From Bacteroides sp. CAG:770 (GTDB taxonomy: Bacteria > Bacteroidota > Bacteroidia > Bacteroidales > UBA932): DNA of 64,000 bases. Where the stretch lies: the NCBI GenBank assembly GCA_000435075.1, contig FR890644.1:13707-77706 (forward strand), in the 5' to 3' direction. The stretch's first letter is position 1. Each line of letters opens with the position of its first letter. Positions 34,003 to 43,113 of the stretch are shown here, piece by piece. The notes beneath the pieces were generated by a model. The model was given only the letters and a program-made list of their open reading frames with translations. It had not been told where the DNA came from and did no database searches. The translations under genes and the position numbers were made by a program.

Positions 34003-36837
34003 TCAGAATTTAAGTCTGCAAGTAAGTCCATAATAGAATGCCGGAGTAAAGATCGCACTCACTCCCGTAGCCTTGGAGGTAACGTACATTCGCGAATTCG
34101 TAAAGTTGTTCGCGAAGAATGAAAGCGAGACATGGTCTCCGATTTCCTTTGTAACACTCAGATTGGCAGAAAGATATGCTCCATAGCCATCCTGAGAGAA
34201 AGTATATGCGTTACCTGACTTTATGATGAGGTTCGCAAAAGCCGGATCGGAAGCCTCCTTGTCCGTAAAGTCATGAACATCGCCATTCTCATCCATATAC
34301 TTCACAGGACGTATAGCCGTGTAATTATTTGAATCATAGATACTTCCGCCTATCGATTCCACTCCGTCAGCATTGACATTATACGCATACTCCTTGCCTT
34401 TATATCTCGACAGGTTGCGGAAGCGGCTCAGAAGAGACATTTCCAGACGGCAGGTGATGACAATTCTCGCCTCCGGAATATGGGTTATGGCCGTCAGGTT
34501 CGCGTTCAGGGAATGGGACTCTTTGCCGTTGAAAGTTCCTGATTCTCCGCCATTTGCATAAATACCTACATACTGGTAAGACCTATTTGACAACGACGTA
34601 TGAGACCATCCTGTCCTATAGGTCCAGTTAAGGGTATTGTCAATGTAGTGAGTGTATGCATAATTGGCATCCAGTCTGAACTTGGTCCTTATCGGAGCAA
34701 TTTCCGGGAAGTCAACTATAAGTTCGGCCCCGGTCCTGTAGATGTCATCTCCATTTCCAGGCATCTGTGACTCGAAGAACGTCTTGTCGGTCACCTTGGT
34801 AGCCATCGGTGTCCAGAACTCCTCGTTGCCGCCTCTCATGTAAACCTGGCCGGTCTGACTATCGACACGTATCTCAGGATTGTCCGGGACCGTATAGCCG
34901 GAAGGAACGGACATGATGTTGTAGGAGAACGGAGTGTAGATGTTCTGGTAGGTATATGGATTCTTTGTCTTGTTGAAGAATCCTACGAGAGAAACGGATG
35001 TGCGCAGGAAGTATGCTTCAATGCCAAACTCTGCATTATAGTTCTTCTGCCATTTCAGATTTTCATTGAAAAGCATCTTATATGGCTGAGTATAATACAC
35101 ATACGAAGAAGAGTCGCCATGAGAGAATCCGAAAGTCTGAATATCGCGGTACTTCTGCACAGGATAGAGGATATAGAATGAAGGCAGTTTTTCGCTCACT
35201 CCCCAGCCGCCACGGATGGACAGGTTGTCGGAAATCTTCCACTTTGCATTGAACCTTGGAGAAAGACTGCTTACGTTCTTGTAATCGGTATCTTTCACGA
35301 ATAGGTTTTCAAGACGGAGACCGGCAGAAATCTGAAGTGAGGTTTTTCCTATCGGGAATGTGAAGTCCTCTTCGATGTATGCTGCCACGTTGTGCATGAA
35401 AGGATACTGGCTGTAAGGCCTTGGTCTATATCCATTTGCAGCAACTGAAGGGTCCTTGTAATACTCACCTTCCCCGACATTTCCATTAGCTTTCCACTGC
35501 ACGCCGGCCTTCAGTTTGCTCAGCCTCTTGCCGGATTTTTTGAACCACTCGTATTTCAGGGAAGCCGCATAGTCAAGTTCCTTGGAGTCAATGACTTTGT
35601 CAGAGAAATAGCTTACCGGAAGCCTGTCGGCAAGATAGTATCCGGCAAGTTCCGAATGTACGGCAGGCAAAATCGATGCTGAAGAGCCATAAGCGTGATC
35701 CTGCGAACGGTTGTCGTTGTAATTCACAGATGCATCCAGTTTCAGGTTCGTGATCCAAGACTTGCGCAGAAGCCATGTAAGAGATGTATTCGCTCTTAAC
35801 ACATTGTCTCTCACCTTACTCCATGTCCCCTTATACGCATCAGGATCATTCTCGGTATTCATTCCGCCGATGTTTCCGGTGGCACCGGCTTCGAATTTCA
35901 ACACACTCTTGAAAGTGTTGCTGTAAGATGCTGAAAATCCGCGCCTTGTGTAAGAAGTATATGGAGATGAAAGTTTCTGTGTCGCACGAGTCCATTCAGC
36001 ACTGACATTGAGGACTCCCCTATTTTTCATAAGGTCAATGCCTTTGGACGCAGATGCCTGATAGGTTCTTGGATTTACGGCGAAAGTTATATTCCACGGA
36101 GTAAGTCCCTTACGGGTGTTGATTCTTACCATTCCGCTGTTTAGGTCTCCGTATTCAGCTGAAGGAACGCCAGTTATGACTTCGATGGACTGGACGTTCT
36201 CTGTAGAGATGTTTCTGGTTCCGGTTCCTGACATTGACCCGAAAGAAGCATTGTTTCCGACCCTTACACCATCGACTTCCAGCGCAGTTCCGAATGCGGC
36301 ATTTCCGGCAGCGAGGCCTCCTGAGCGCAACGACACCGCATTGTCTGTCGTAAGGTCCGGATTTACGGTTTTTCCGCCCGGAAGAAGGGCGCTGATATCT
36401 GTAACATTGGACATTTGGAGATGGTTCAATGCATTCGCACCGAACTTCAGTGATGTGTTCATGCCCTCCTTGTCCCGCTCGGCCGTAACCACTACGCTAT
36501 TGAGAGCCAATGTATTCTGATCCAGTTTGATAGTGAGGTTAGGAATGTCTTTCTTTACAACGAATGAGAGTCGCTTATCTACAAAGCCAAGACAAGAGAA
36601 CTGCACTGCATAGTCGCCAGGTCTGATATCCGGCAGAAAGAATGTTCCATTTTCATCAGATATGGCCCAAATACCGGTATCTTCCACATTGACAGCGGCA
36701 CCTATCACAGGTTCGCCAGTCTTGGCATCTACGACCTTTCCTGAAATACTGAAAAGCGCCCTGTTTTGCTGGGCGGTCATGACATCTGCAGAAACAAGCA
36801 AGAGTATCATGAGCAGAAATTGCCTAAATTGTTTCAT
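34003..36837 (-). CDS. TonB-dependent outer-membrane receptor
   Basis: About 944 residues from MKQFRQFLLMILLLVSADVMTAQ (an ATG two codons upstream is equally possible). A CarboxypepD-regulatory-like domain at about 30-115 (ISGKVVDAKTGEPVIGAAV) precedes the plug (LALNSVVVTAERDKEGM, SIEVITGVPSAEYGDLNSGMV) and the barrel, which ends in the aromatic strand YYGLTCRLKF. It lacks the SusC GYG signature and has no SusD partner, so it resembles receptors for siderophores, heme, cobalamin or metals. It is the first gene of a five-gene leftward operon. A -7-like TATATTTG lies at 36869-36862. Confidence 0.93.
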   Translation of the reverse strand: MKQFRQFLLMILLLVSADVMTAQQNRALFSISGKVVDAKTGEPVIGAAVNVEDTGIWAISDENGTFFLPDIRPGDYAVQFSCLGFVDKRLSFVVKKDIPNLTIKLDQNTLALNSVVVTAERDKEGMNTSLKFGANALNHLQMSNVTDISALLPGGKTVNPDLTTDNAVSLRSGGLAAGNAAFGTALEVDGVRVGNNASFGSMSGTGTRNISTENVQSIEVITGVPSAEYGDLNSGMVRINTRKGLTPWNITFAVNPRTYQASASKGIDLMKNRGVLNVSAEWTRATQKLSSPYTSYTRRGFSASYSNTFKSVLKFEAGATGNIGGMNTENDPDAYKGTWSKVRDNVLRANTSLTWLLRKSWITNLKLDASVNYNDNRSQDHAYGSSASILPAVHSELAGYYLADRLPVSYFSDKVIDSKELDYAASLKYEWFKKSGKRLSKLKAGVQWKANGNVGEGEYYKDPSVAANGYRPRPYSQYPFMHNVAAYIEEDFTFPIGKTSLQISAGLRLENLFVKDTDYKNVSSLSPRFNAKWKISDNLSIRGGWGVSEKLPSFYILYPVQKYRDIQTFGFSHGDSSSYVYYTQPYKMLFNENLKWQKNYNAEFGIEAYFLRTSVSLVGFFNKTKNPYTYQNIYTPFSYNIMSVPSGYTVPDNPEIRVDSQTGQVYMRGGNEEFWTPMATKVTDKTFFESQMPGNGDDIYRTGAELIVDFPEIAPIRTKFRLDANYAYTHYIDNTLNWTYRTGWSHTSLSNRSYQYVGIYANGGESGTFNGKESHSLNANLTAITHIPEARIVITCRLEMSLLSRFRNLSRYKGKEYAYNVNADGVESIGGSIYDSNNYTAIRPVKYMDENGDVHDFTDKEASDPAFANLIIKSGNAYTFSQDGYGAYLSANLSVTKEIGDHVSLSFFANNFTNSRMYVTSKATGVSAIFTPAFYYGLTCRLKF

Positions 36838-36861
36838 CTGCATCTTCTATTTGCATCTTCA

Positions 36862-36869
36862 CAAATATA
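36862..36869 (-). promoter_or_regulatory. Candidate -7 element for the TonB-receptor operon
   Basis: The minus strand reads TATATTTG 25 nt before the start of the receptor gene. A TTTG exists at 36899-36896, but the 26-nt spacing is longer than the normal 19-21. Confidence 0.45.
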
Positions 36870-36991
36870 ACGAATGTATTTGGAAATCCGCCTCACAAAT
36901 ACCACGAATTTTTCGTAAATTTGTATGTTTTGCCGCCTGTCCTACAAAGGAAAACGGCACTAATTTATAATCGCCTTAAAATCAGCATAAA

Positions 36992-39900
36992 ATGGCTTTT
37001 GTACACCTTCACGTCCATACACAATACTCTATCCTTGACGGCCAGTCTTCCATAGAAAACCTGTTCAACAGGGCGGAAGAGCTTGGCATGCCCGGTCTTG
37101 CGATCACGGACCACGGCAACATGTACGGAGTGAAGGAATTCTTCAAGTTCGCGGCCAAACATCCGAGCGTGAAACCTATCATCGGATGCGAAATCTACGT
37201 ATCCAAGGGTGACCACAGACTGAAGGAAAAAGGTTATTACCACCTTATCCTGCTTGCCAAAAACTATAACGGATACAAGAACCTGATGAAGATTGTCTCC
37301 ACAGGACACATCGAGGGAATGTATTATAAGCCAAGGGTTTCACATGAAGTTATCGCCAAGTATCATCAGGACCTGATATGCTCGTCAGCATGTATGGCGG
37401 GTGAAATTCCGAGAATGATTCTGGACGGAGACATAGCAGGTGCAGAGAAAGCGATAGAGTGGCACAAGAGCGTTTTCGGGGACGATTACTATCTGGAGGT
37501 CATGCTCCACAAGACCGAAATCCCAGGACTGTCCCTGGAGGTCTATGAAAAAGAGAAAGAGTACGACGAAGTCATCTTCGACCTCGCCGAGAAGCATGGC
37601 GTAAAGGTTATCGCAACAAACGACGCCCACTTCGTAAGAAAGGAGGACGGACCGGCTCATGACAGGCTTATCTGCCTGACTACCAATGCCTATATTGATG
37701 ATGTCGATAGGCTCCGGTACACACAGCAGGAATACCTGAAGAGCGAGGAGGAGATGGCAGCTTTGTTCCCGGACCATCCGGAAGTCATCTCGAATACTCT
37801 GGAAATCTGCGACAAGGTAGAGAGCTATACCATTGACCGAGGCCACGTGCTTCCGAAATTCCAGATTGATCCTGAGTTCCTCGCTGACATTGACAATCAG
37901 CTGGAAAAATACAAGGGTGTCATTGACGCGGGCAGGTGCGACGAAAAGGGCAACGACCGTGGTGAGGAGTTCCGTCATTCTGTAGCCTTCCTCTGCCATC
38001 TGTGCTACAAGGGAGCGAAGGAGCGCTACGGAGACGTTCTGGATGAGGAAACTTCGGAGCGTCTGGATTTCGAGCTCAAGACCATCTCCAGAATGGGTTT
38101 CCCGGACTACTTCCTCATCGTCCAGGACTATATCGCGGCAGCCAGAGCCCAAGGTATATCTGTCGGTCCGGGACGTGGTTCCGCTGCCGGTTCTGCGGTT
38201 GCTTACTGCTTGGGTATCACCAACTTGGACCCTATCAAGTACGACCTCCTGTTCGAGCGTTTCCTTAATCCGGAGCGTGTGTCAATGCCGGATATTGATG
38301 TTGACTTCGATGATGACGGACGTTATCGTGTCATCCAGTATGTGCAGGACAGATATGGTGTCGATCATGTTTCCCATGTCATCACTTTCGGTACGATGGC
38401 GGCAAAGGGCGCCATCAAGGACGTCGCACGAATCAGCAGGCTTCCACTGGAAGAGTCCAACAGGCTCACCAAGATGATTCCGGACAAGCCGATTACCATC
38501 ACGGAAACTTCCGAGGTAGAATTGAAGGAGGACGAAGTGCCGGAGGAGGGTGACAAAATCATTGAAAAAGACGGAAAGCGTTTCAAGGTCGTAAAGAAGG
38601 AGTCCGAGAAGAAGCCGACGCTGAAGAACTGCGTCAAATATGTTCCCGAGCTGAAGAACGAGCTTGAAAACGGCTCGGAACTGGTGAAGGAAGTTCTGAA
38701 ATATGCCCTCCAGCTTGAGGGTTGCATCCGCCAGATCGGTATCCATGCCTGCGCGATGATTATCGGACGAGGCAACCTCACTGACTACATTCCTATCACT
38801 CTGGGTATGGATAAGGCTACCAACCAGAAGGTTTGGGTGTCCCAGTATGAGGGTTCGTTCATCGAGGACGTAGGTATGCTGAAGATGGACTTCCTCGGCC
38901 TCAAGACATTGACAATCATCAAGATATGCCTTGCCGAAGTCAAGAAGAGATTCGGCATTGACATTGACATCGAAAAAATTCCGATTGACGACCCGAAGGC
39001 TTATGAGATTTATTCGAATGGCGATACGAAGAGTGTGTTCCAGTTCGAGTCCCCGGGTATGATGGAGTGGCTCCAGAAGCTGCATCCGGAGCGTTTCGAG
39101 GACCTTATCGCGATGAATGCGCTGTATCGTCCGGGTCCGATGGACTACATTCCGTCCTTCGTTGCCAGAAAACGAGGCGACGAGCCGATTACGTATGACC
39201 TTCCGGCCATGGAGGAGTTCCTGAAGGAGACCTATGGTGTCACCGTCTATCAGGAGCAGGTCATGCTTATCTCACAGAAGGTTGCAGGCTTCTCGAAAGG
39301 TAAGGCGGACAAACTGCGTAAAGCGATGGGTAAGAAGAAGATAGACATTCTTCAGTCGCTTTATGGAGAGTTCATTGAGGGCGGAAAGAAGAACGGCCAT
39401 CCTGAGGATGTGCTGAAGAAGATTTGGAAAGACTGGGAGAAATTCGCTTCCTACGCTTTCAACAAATCCCATGCGACGTGCTATGCCTGGGTAAGTTACC
39501 AGACAGGCTGGCTGAAGGCCCACTACCCGTCCGAGTTCCAGGCTGCCAACTTGAGTATCAACAAGAGCAACATGACTGAGATTCAGGCCATTATGGCGGA
39601 CTGCAAGAAGCACCATATTAGGGTTCTGAATCCGGATGTGAATGAGAGTGAATCCAATTTCACCGTCAACAAGAACGGAGATATCCGCTTCGGTATGGGC
39701 GGAATGAAGGGTTTCGGTGCCAATATCGTGGATGCCATCGTCAAGGAGCGTGAGGAAAGGGGCCTGTTCGCGGACGTTTATGATTTCTGTGTCAGAATGT
39801 GCGGAATCGTGAACAGAAAGGCCATGGAATCATTGATTTACGCCGGCGCGTTCGACTCCTTCGGCATTGACAGGAACCAGTACTTCATTAACGGAAGAAG

Positions 39901-40738
39901 CGGTCTTCCTTTCCTCGATGACATCATGAATTATGCTTCTGTGACCGTGCAGAATGCAGAGGATGATGCGGCCTCGCTTTTCGGTGATGCTGAGGAACTT
40001 AAGATAGAGAAACCAGAGCCGCCGGCATTGACCGTGGAGCCGGATATCCTGGAGACTCTCCAGAAGGAAAAGGAAATCGTGGGCATGTACCTGTCCGACC
40101 ATCCTCTGAAGAAATTCGAGTTCGAACTTGATACTTTCACCTCATGCAAACTGTCTGAGGTTGACGACATTATCGCTGAGTGCAACAAGACCAAAACCAT
40201 GAGGAAACTGAATCTTGCGGGACTCATCACCTCGGTGGAGACCAAGCAATCCAAGACAGGACGTCCTTACGCCAAAATCATCGTGGAGGACTTCAGCGGT
40301 TCCAGGGATTTCGTGTTCTTCGGCAAGGAATACGAGAATTATCTCGAGTATCTGAAGGACCATACCACGATTTTCATCGAAGGTACTGTCAAGGAGGCCT
40401 GGTTCGGCAAAGATGACCCGAACAAGCCTGCAAATGTCCCTTACAAGTTCAGAATCAATAAGATGTCCCTGCTCGGCAATATCGCCGATTCTCTGATTGA
40501 CGGCTTCTCGATAGAGGTGCCTGACCATGTCCTGAGCCCCGATTTCAGAAAGAAGCTGAAGAGCGTGCTCAAGACGCACAAGGGAACAATTCCGCTTTCA
40601 ATGTATGTGAGCGACCACAAGACCGAATATGGCGTCGATTTCATCGCCCGCAAGTACCCTGTCAATGTCTCAGCCGATTTCATCGCGGACCTGCGGGACC
40701 TCGGGCTCAGGCACAAGGTAACATTGAAAAACACCTAG
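36992..40738 (+). CDS. dnaE: DNA polymerase III alpha subunit
   Basis: A 1248-residue replicative polymerase of the DnaE class. The PHP domain opens the protein (FVHLHVHTQYSILDG, ITDHGNMYG, ATNDAHFV). The palm has the catalytic triad in MPDIDVDFDDDGR (Asp434, 436 and 438), preceded by GPGRGSAAGSAVAYCLGIT. FNKSHATCYAWVSYQTGWLK marks the fingers region, helix-hairpin-helix segments follow, and an OB domain (LNLAGLITSVETKQSKTGRPYAKIIVEDFSG) is near 1075. Length is usual for Bacteroidota. It contains ten CATTGAC copies, eight in the same frame coding Ile-Asp. It is alone on its strand between leftward operons. Confidence 0.98.
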   Translation: MAFVHLHVHTQYSILDGQSSIENLFNRAEELGMPGLAITDHGNMYGVKEFFKFAAKHPSVKPIIGCEIYVSKGDHRLKEKGYYHLILLAKNYNGYKNLMKIVSTGHIEGMYYKPRVSHEVIAKYHQDLICSSACMAGEIPRMILDGDIAGAEKAIEWHKSVFGDDYYLEVMLHKTEIPGLSLEVYEKEKEYDEVIFDLAEKHGVKVIATNDAHFVRKEDGPAHDRLICLTTNAYIDDVDRLRYTQQEYLKSEEEMAALFPDHPEVISNTLEICDKVESYTIDRGHVLPKFQIDPEFLADIDNQLEKYKGVIDAGRCDEKGNDRGEEFRHSVAFLCHLCYKGAKERYGDVLDEETSERLDFELKTISRMGFPDYFLIVQDYIAAARAQGISVGPGRGSAAGSAVAYCLGITNLDPIKYDLLFERFLNPERVSMPDIDVDFDDDGRYRVIQYVQDRYGVDHVSHVITFGTMAAKGAIKDVARISRLPLEESNRLTKMIPDKPITITETSEVELKEDEVPEEGDKIIEKDGKRFKVVKKESEKKPTLKNCVKYVPELKNELENGSELVKEVLKYALQLEGCIRQIGIHACAMIIGRGNLTDYIPITLGMDKATNQKVWVSQYEGSFIEDVGMLKMDFLGLKTLTIIKICLAEVKKRFGIDIDIEKIPIDDPKAYEIYSNGDTKSVFQFESPGMMEWLQKLHPERFEDLIAMNALYRPGPMDYIPSFVARKRGDEPITYDLPAMEEFLKETYGVTVYQEQVMLISQKVAGFSKGKADKLRKAMGKKKIDILQSLYGEFIEGGKKNGHPEDVLKKIWKDWEKFASYAFNKSHATCYAWVSYQTGWLKAHYPSEFQAANLSINKSNMTEIQAIMADCKKHHIRVLNPDVNESESNFTVNKNGDIRFGMGGMKGFGANIVDAIVKEREERGLFADVYDFCVRMCGIVNRKAMESLIYAGAFDSFGIDRNQYFINGRSGLPFLDDIMNYASVTVQNAEDDAASLFGDAEELKIEKPEPPALTVEPDILETLQKEKEIVGMYLSDHPLKKFEFELDTFTSCKLSEVDDIIAECNKTKTMRKLNLAGLITSVETKQSKTGRPYAKIIVEDFSGSRDFVFFGKEYENYLEYLKDHTTIFIEGTVKEAWFGKDDPNKPANVPYKFRINKMSLLGNIADSLIDGFSIEVPDHVLSPDFRKKLKSVLKTHKGTIPLSMYVSDHKTEYGVDFIARKYPVNVSADFIADLRDLGLRHKVTLKNT

Positions 40739-40762
40739 ACAGAATTTGTCAATGCCGGAGTA

Positions 40763-42061
40763 TCAGTCAGTTACGGCTCCGGCGACGATATTGGCAAGTA
40801 CGGCGCGAAGCCTTCCGACGCTGCCCTTATCCTCAGGATGCACCCTATGGGCCAGGATTATCAATGCAGTGCGGCTGTCCAGGTCCATCGTGACGGACGT
40901 GCCGGTGTAGCCCGTATGGCAAATCGTATTTTCTCTGCTGAAAAGGTCGCCCCGCGGGCCTGAATGGGAACTGTTGTGGTCCCAGCCAAGTGCCCGTCCG
41001 ACTTTCGGATCAATGTCAGCAGGTACGGAGCTCATCAGTTTCACGGTCGCCGGAGACAGTATCCTGACACCATTGAACTCTCCCCCATTCATGATGGCCG
41101 CGCAGATTACACTCATATCCGTCGCGTCGGAAAAAATGCCCGCATTACCTGAGTTTCCTGAATTTATCAGCCTGGCCAGAGGGTCATGAACCATTCCCAG
41201 AAGCGGTTTGCCGTCCGCCTGCACCTCCGTAGGAGCACATAATCCCTTCAGTTCATCATAAGAGACACCATAAGCGTCTTTCCCTTCAGAAATGAAGTCC
41301 AGGTCCATATAGTGGGTATGGCACAATCCAAGTGGCCTGAAAATATGATTCAAGGCATAGTCGCAAAGCCTCTCCCCTGTCACCTTCTCCAGAATGGCCT
41401 GAAGCGTCACGAAATTCAGGCAACTGTACATAAAATCCGTTCCCGGCCTGAAGTTTCTGCCGGACTCGCGTGCAATAAACCTCACAAGTGAATCAGGAGA
41501 ATCCTGCCCGTATTTTTCAATGTAAGACGACACACTTATGTACGGGTCAATGCCGGAGGAGTGGGTCAGGAGGTGTTCTATGGTTATATCCTCCTTTTCA
41601 TCATCCGCTGAGCCGGCAGGTTTCCAGCCGCGAAATCCAGGAATGTACCTGTCCACATTGTCATGAAGCCTGACTTTGCCTTCTTCTATCAGTTGCATGA
41701 AAGCCAATGTGGTACCGACGCATTTGCTGCAGGACGCAAGGTCAAACATGACGTCACGGGTCATCCTGGCAGTGTCAGGAACGACAGATTTGTTTCCGAA
41801 GGCCTTGAGATACACTATCTTGTCCTCCCTGACCACCGAAACTACCGCCCCGGGAATTATATGATTCCCGATGGCATCCCACACGGCACTGTCAATGAGA
41901 TGCAATCTGGACTCGTCCATTCCCATTGACCTTGGCGACACTTCTTCGATAGGAGCCTTTCCGCCAAACGGCTCCGCCTGCTTTTTCCTCCCTTCGGCAT
42001 TGACAGAAAATGCTACAGCCGCCATTACGGCAACCGTAGCATATTTTACGATACTTCTCAT
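40763..42061 (-). CDS. Secreted serine hydrolase of the beta-lactamase/PBP4-like family
   Basis: A 432-residue exported protein (signal peptide ending SVNAEG). It has the class C fold: SCSK (Ser110-x-x-Lys113 catalytic pair), the tyrosine motif FMYSCLNF and a late HTGYTGTSVTMD in place of the KTG triad. THSSGIDPYISV and LFSRENTICHTGYTG are other conserved blocks. Relatives include D-aminopeptidases, esterases and cell-wall peptidases, so substrate is open. It ends 24 bp from dnaE (convergent) and lies 45 bp after the EEP gene, probably in one operon. Confidence 0.9.
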   Translation of the reverse strand: MRSIVKYATVAVMAAVAFSVNAEGRKKQAEPFGGKAPIEEVSPRSMGMDESRLHLIDSAVWDAIGNHIIPGAVVSVVREDKIVYLKAFGNKSVVPDTARMTRDVMFDLASCSKCVGTTLAFMQLIEEGKVRLHDNVDRYIPGFRGWKPAGSADDEKEDITIEHLLTHSSGIDPYISVSSYIEKYGQDSPDSLVRFIARESGRNFRPGTDFMYSCLNFVTLQAILEKVTGERLCDYALNHIFRPLGLCHTHYMDLDFISEGKDAYGVSYDELKGLCAPTEVQADGKPLLGMVHDPLARLINSGNSGNAGIFSDATDMSVICAAIMNGGEFNGVRILSPATVKLMSSVPADIDPKVGRALGWDHNSSHSGPRGDLFSRENTICHTGYTGTSVTMDLDSRTALIILAHRVHPEDKGSVGRLRAVLANIVAGAVTD

Positions 42062-42106
42062 ATCTTAAACATTGTATTTCACATAGTTACAGAATGCGCG
42101 CAACTC

Positions 42107-42949
42107 TTAGAAAACCAATACCGCCTTTACCGGGAAATGGTCCGAAATGAATGTCCTTTCCATATAAGGCTTCCTCACTACCTCGAACACCGGAGCAGCG
42201 CTGAATCCGGAATAATAGATATAGTCAATGGTAGCCTTCGATTTTCCCCATCCGTTGTAAGTGTAGTCCTTATCGGTCTTGACAGCAGATTCACGGGCAC
42301 TTGTCATCATTGAATTAAGACCTTCAAGCACAGGATCAGTGGGCTCGACATTGAAGTCTCCCGTCAGAATCATAGGATATCCCTCCTTGTTCATTTCCTT
42401 TATCTTATTGACAATGAGCTCAAGACCTTTTCTCTGGGCCTCGCGTCCGACATGGTCAAGATGGGTATTGACATAGTAGAATTTCCTACCGTTCTTCTTG
42501 TCTTTCATGAGGGTCCATGTGGCAGTCCTCACACAGGCCGCGTCCCATCCTTTGGACGGCTTGTCCGGAGTCTCTGAAAGCCAGTAAGTTCCCCATTTCA
42601 GAAGCTGAACGGTCTTCGTGTTGTAGAAGATGGACATATGCTCTCCCTTGTGCTTTCCGTCCTCACGTCCCACTCCGACGCACTTGTATCCTTGGCAGTA
42701 CTCGTCCATATATCTGACCTGATAATCAAAGGCTTCCTGCAGGCCGAACACGTCTGGCTTCTGGTCGTCGATCATCAATGCGGATGCCGGATACCTGTAT
42801 TCCCATGAGTTCGTGCCGTCTTTCGCCTCGCCCATTCTTATATTGTAGGAAATGACTGTTATTTCATCGGGAGTGTCGCCTGCTGCGCGTGCGGCAGGAA
42901 TGAATGTCAATGCAAAAGCAATGATTGCAAGGATGTTTCTGATTTTCAT
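42107..42949 (-). CDS. Secreted endonuclease/exonuclease/phosphatase family protein
   Basis: A 280-residue enzyme with signal peptide MKIRNILAIIAFALTFIPAARA. EEP residues are present: ITVISYNIRMGEA, DVFGLQEAFDYQ (metal Glu), VNTHLDHVG (His), ILTGDFNVEPTD (Asp/Asn), ATIDYIYYSG and the final FISDHFPVKAVLVF (Asp-His). It is shorter than and only distantly similar to the enzyme at 8687. Members with this DFNVEP/SDHFPV pattern are widespread secreted phosphodiesterases of unsettled substrate in Bacteroidales. A good promoter lies just upstream. Confidence 0.92.
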   Translation of the reverse strand: MKIRNILAIIAFALTFIPAARAAGDTPDEITVISYNIRMGEAKDGTNSWEYRYPASALMIDDQKPDVFGLQEAFDYQVRYMDEYCQGYKCVGVGREDGKHKGEHMSIFYNTKTVQLLKWGTYWLSETPDKPSKGWDAACVRTATWTLMKDKKNGRKFYYVNTHLDHVGREAQRKGLELIVNKIKEMNKEGYPMILTGDFNVEPTDPVLEGLNSMMTSARESAVKTDKDYTYNGWGKSKATIDYIYYSGFSAAPVFEVVRKPYMERTFISDHFPVKAVLVF

Positions 42950-42966
42950 GATTTCGTTGGTTTTTA

Positions 42967-42997
42967 CAAAATTAGGACTTTTTGGCGGTTATGACAA
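42967..42997 (-). promoter_or_regulatory. Promoter of the EEP/serine hydrolase operon
   Basis: On the minus strand TTG (42997-42995), a 20-nt spacer and TAATTTTG (42974-42967) match the -33/-7 consensus, 18 nt before the EEP start codon. Confidence 0.65.
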
Positions 42998-43113
42998 CAA
43001 CTCATTTCCATATATCTCCGCAAATGGTCGGTTTTTTATTACGGGTACGCCTCTGATAAACAGTATCTGAAAATAAAATATTATTTTTGTGGATTTCAAA
43101 CGGATTCTAACTC

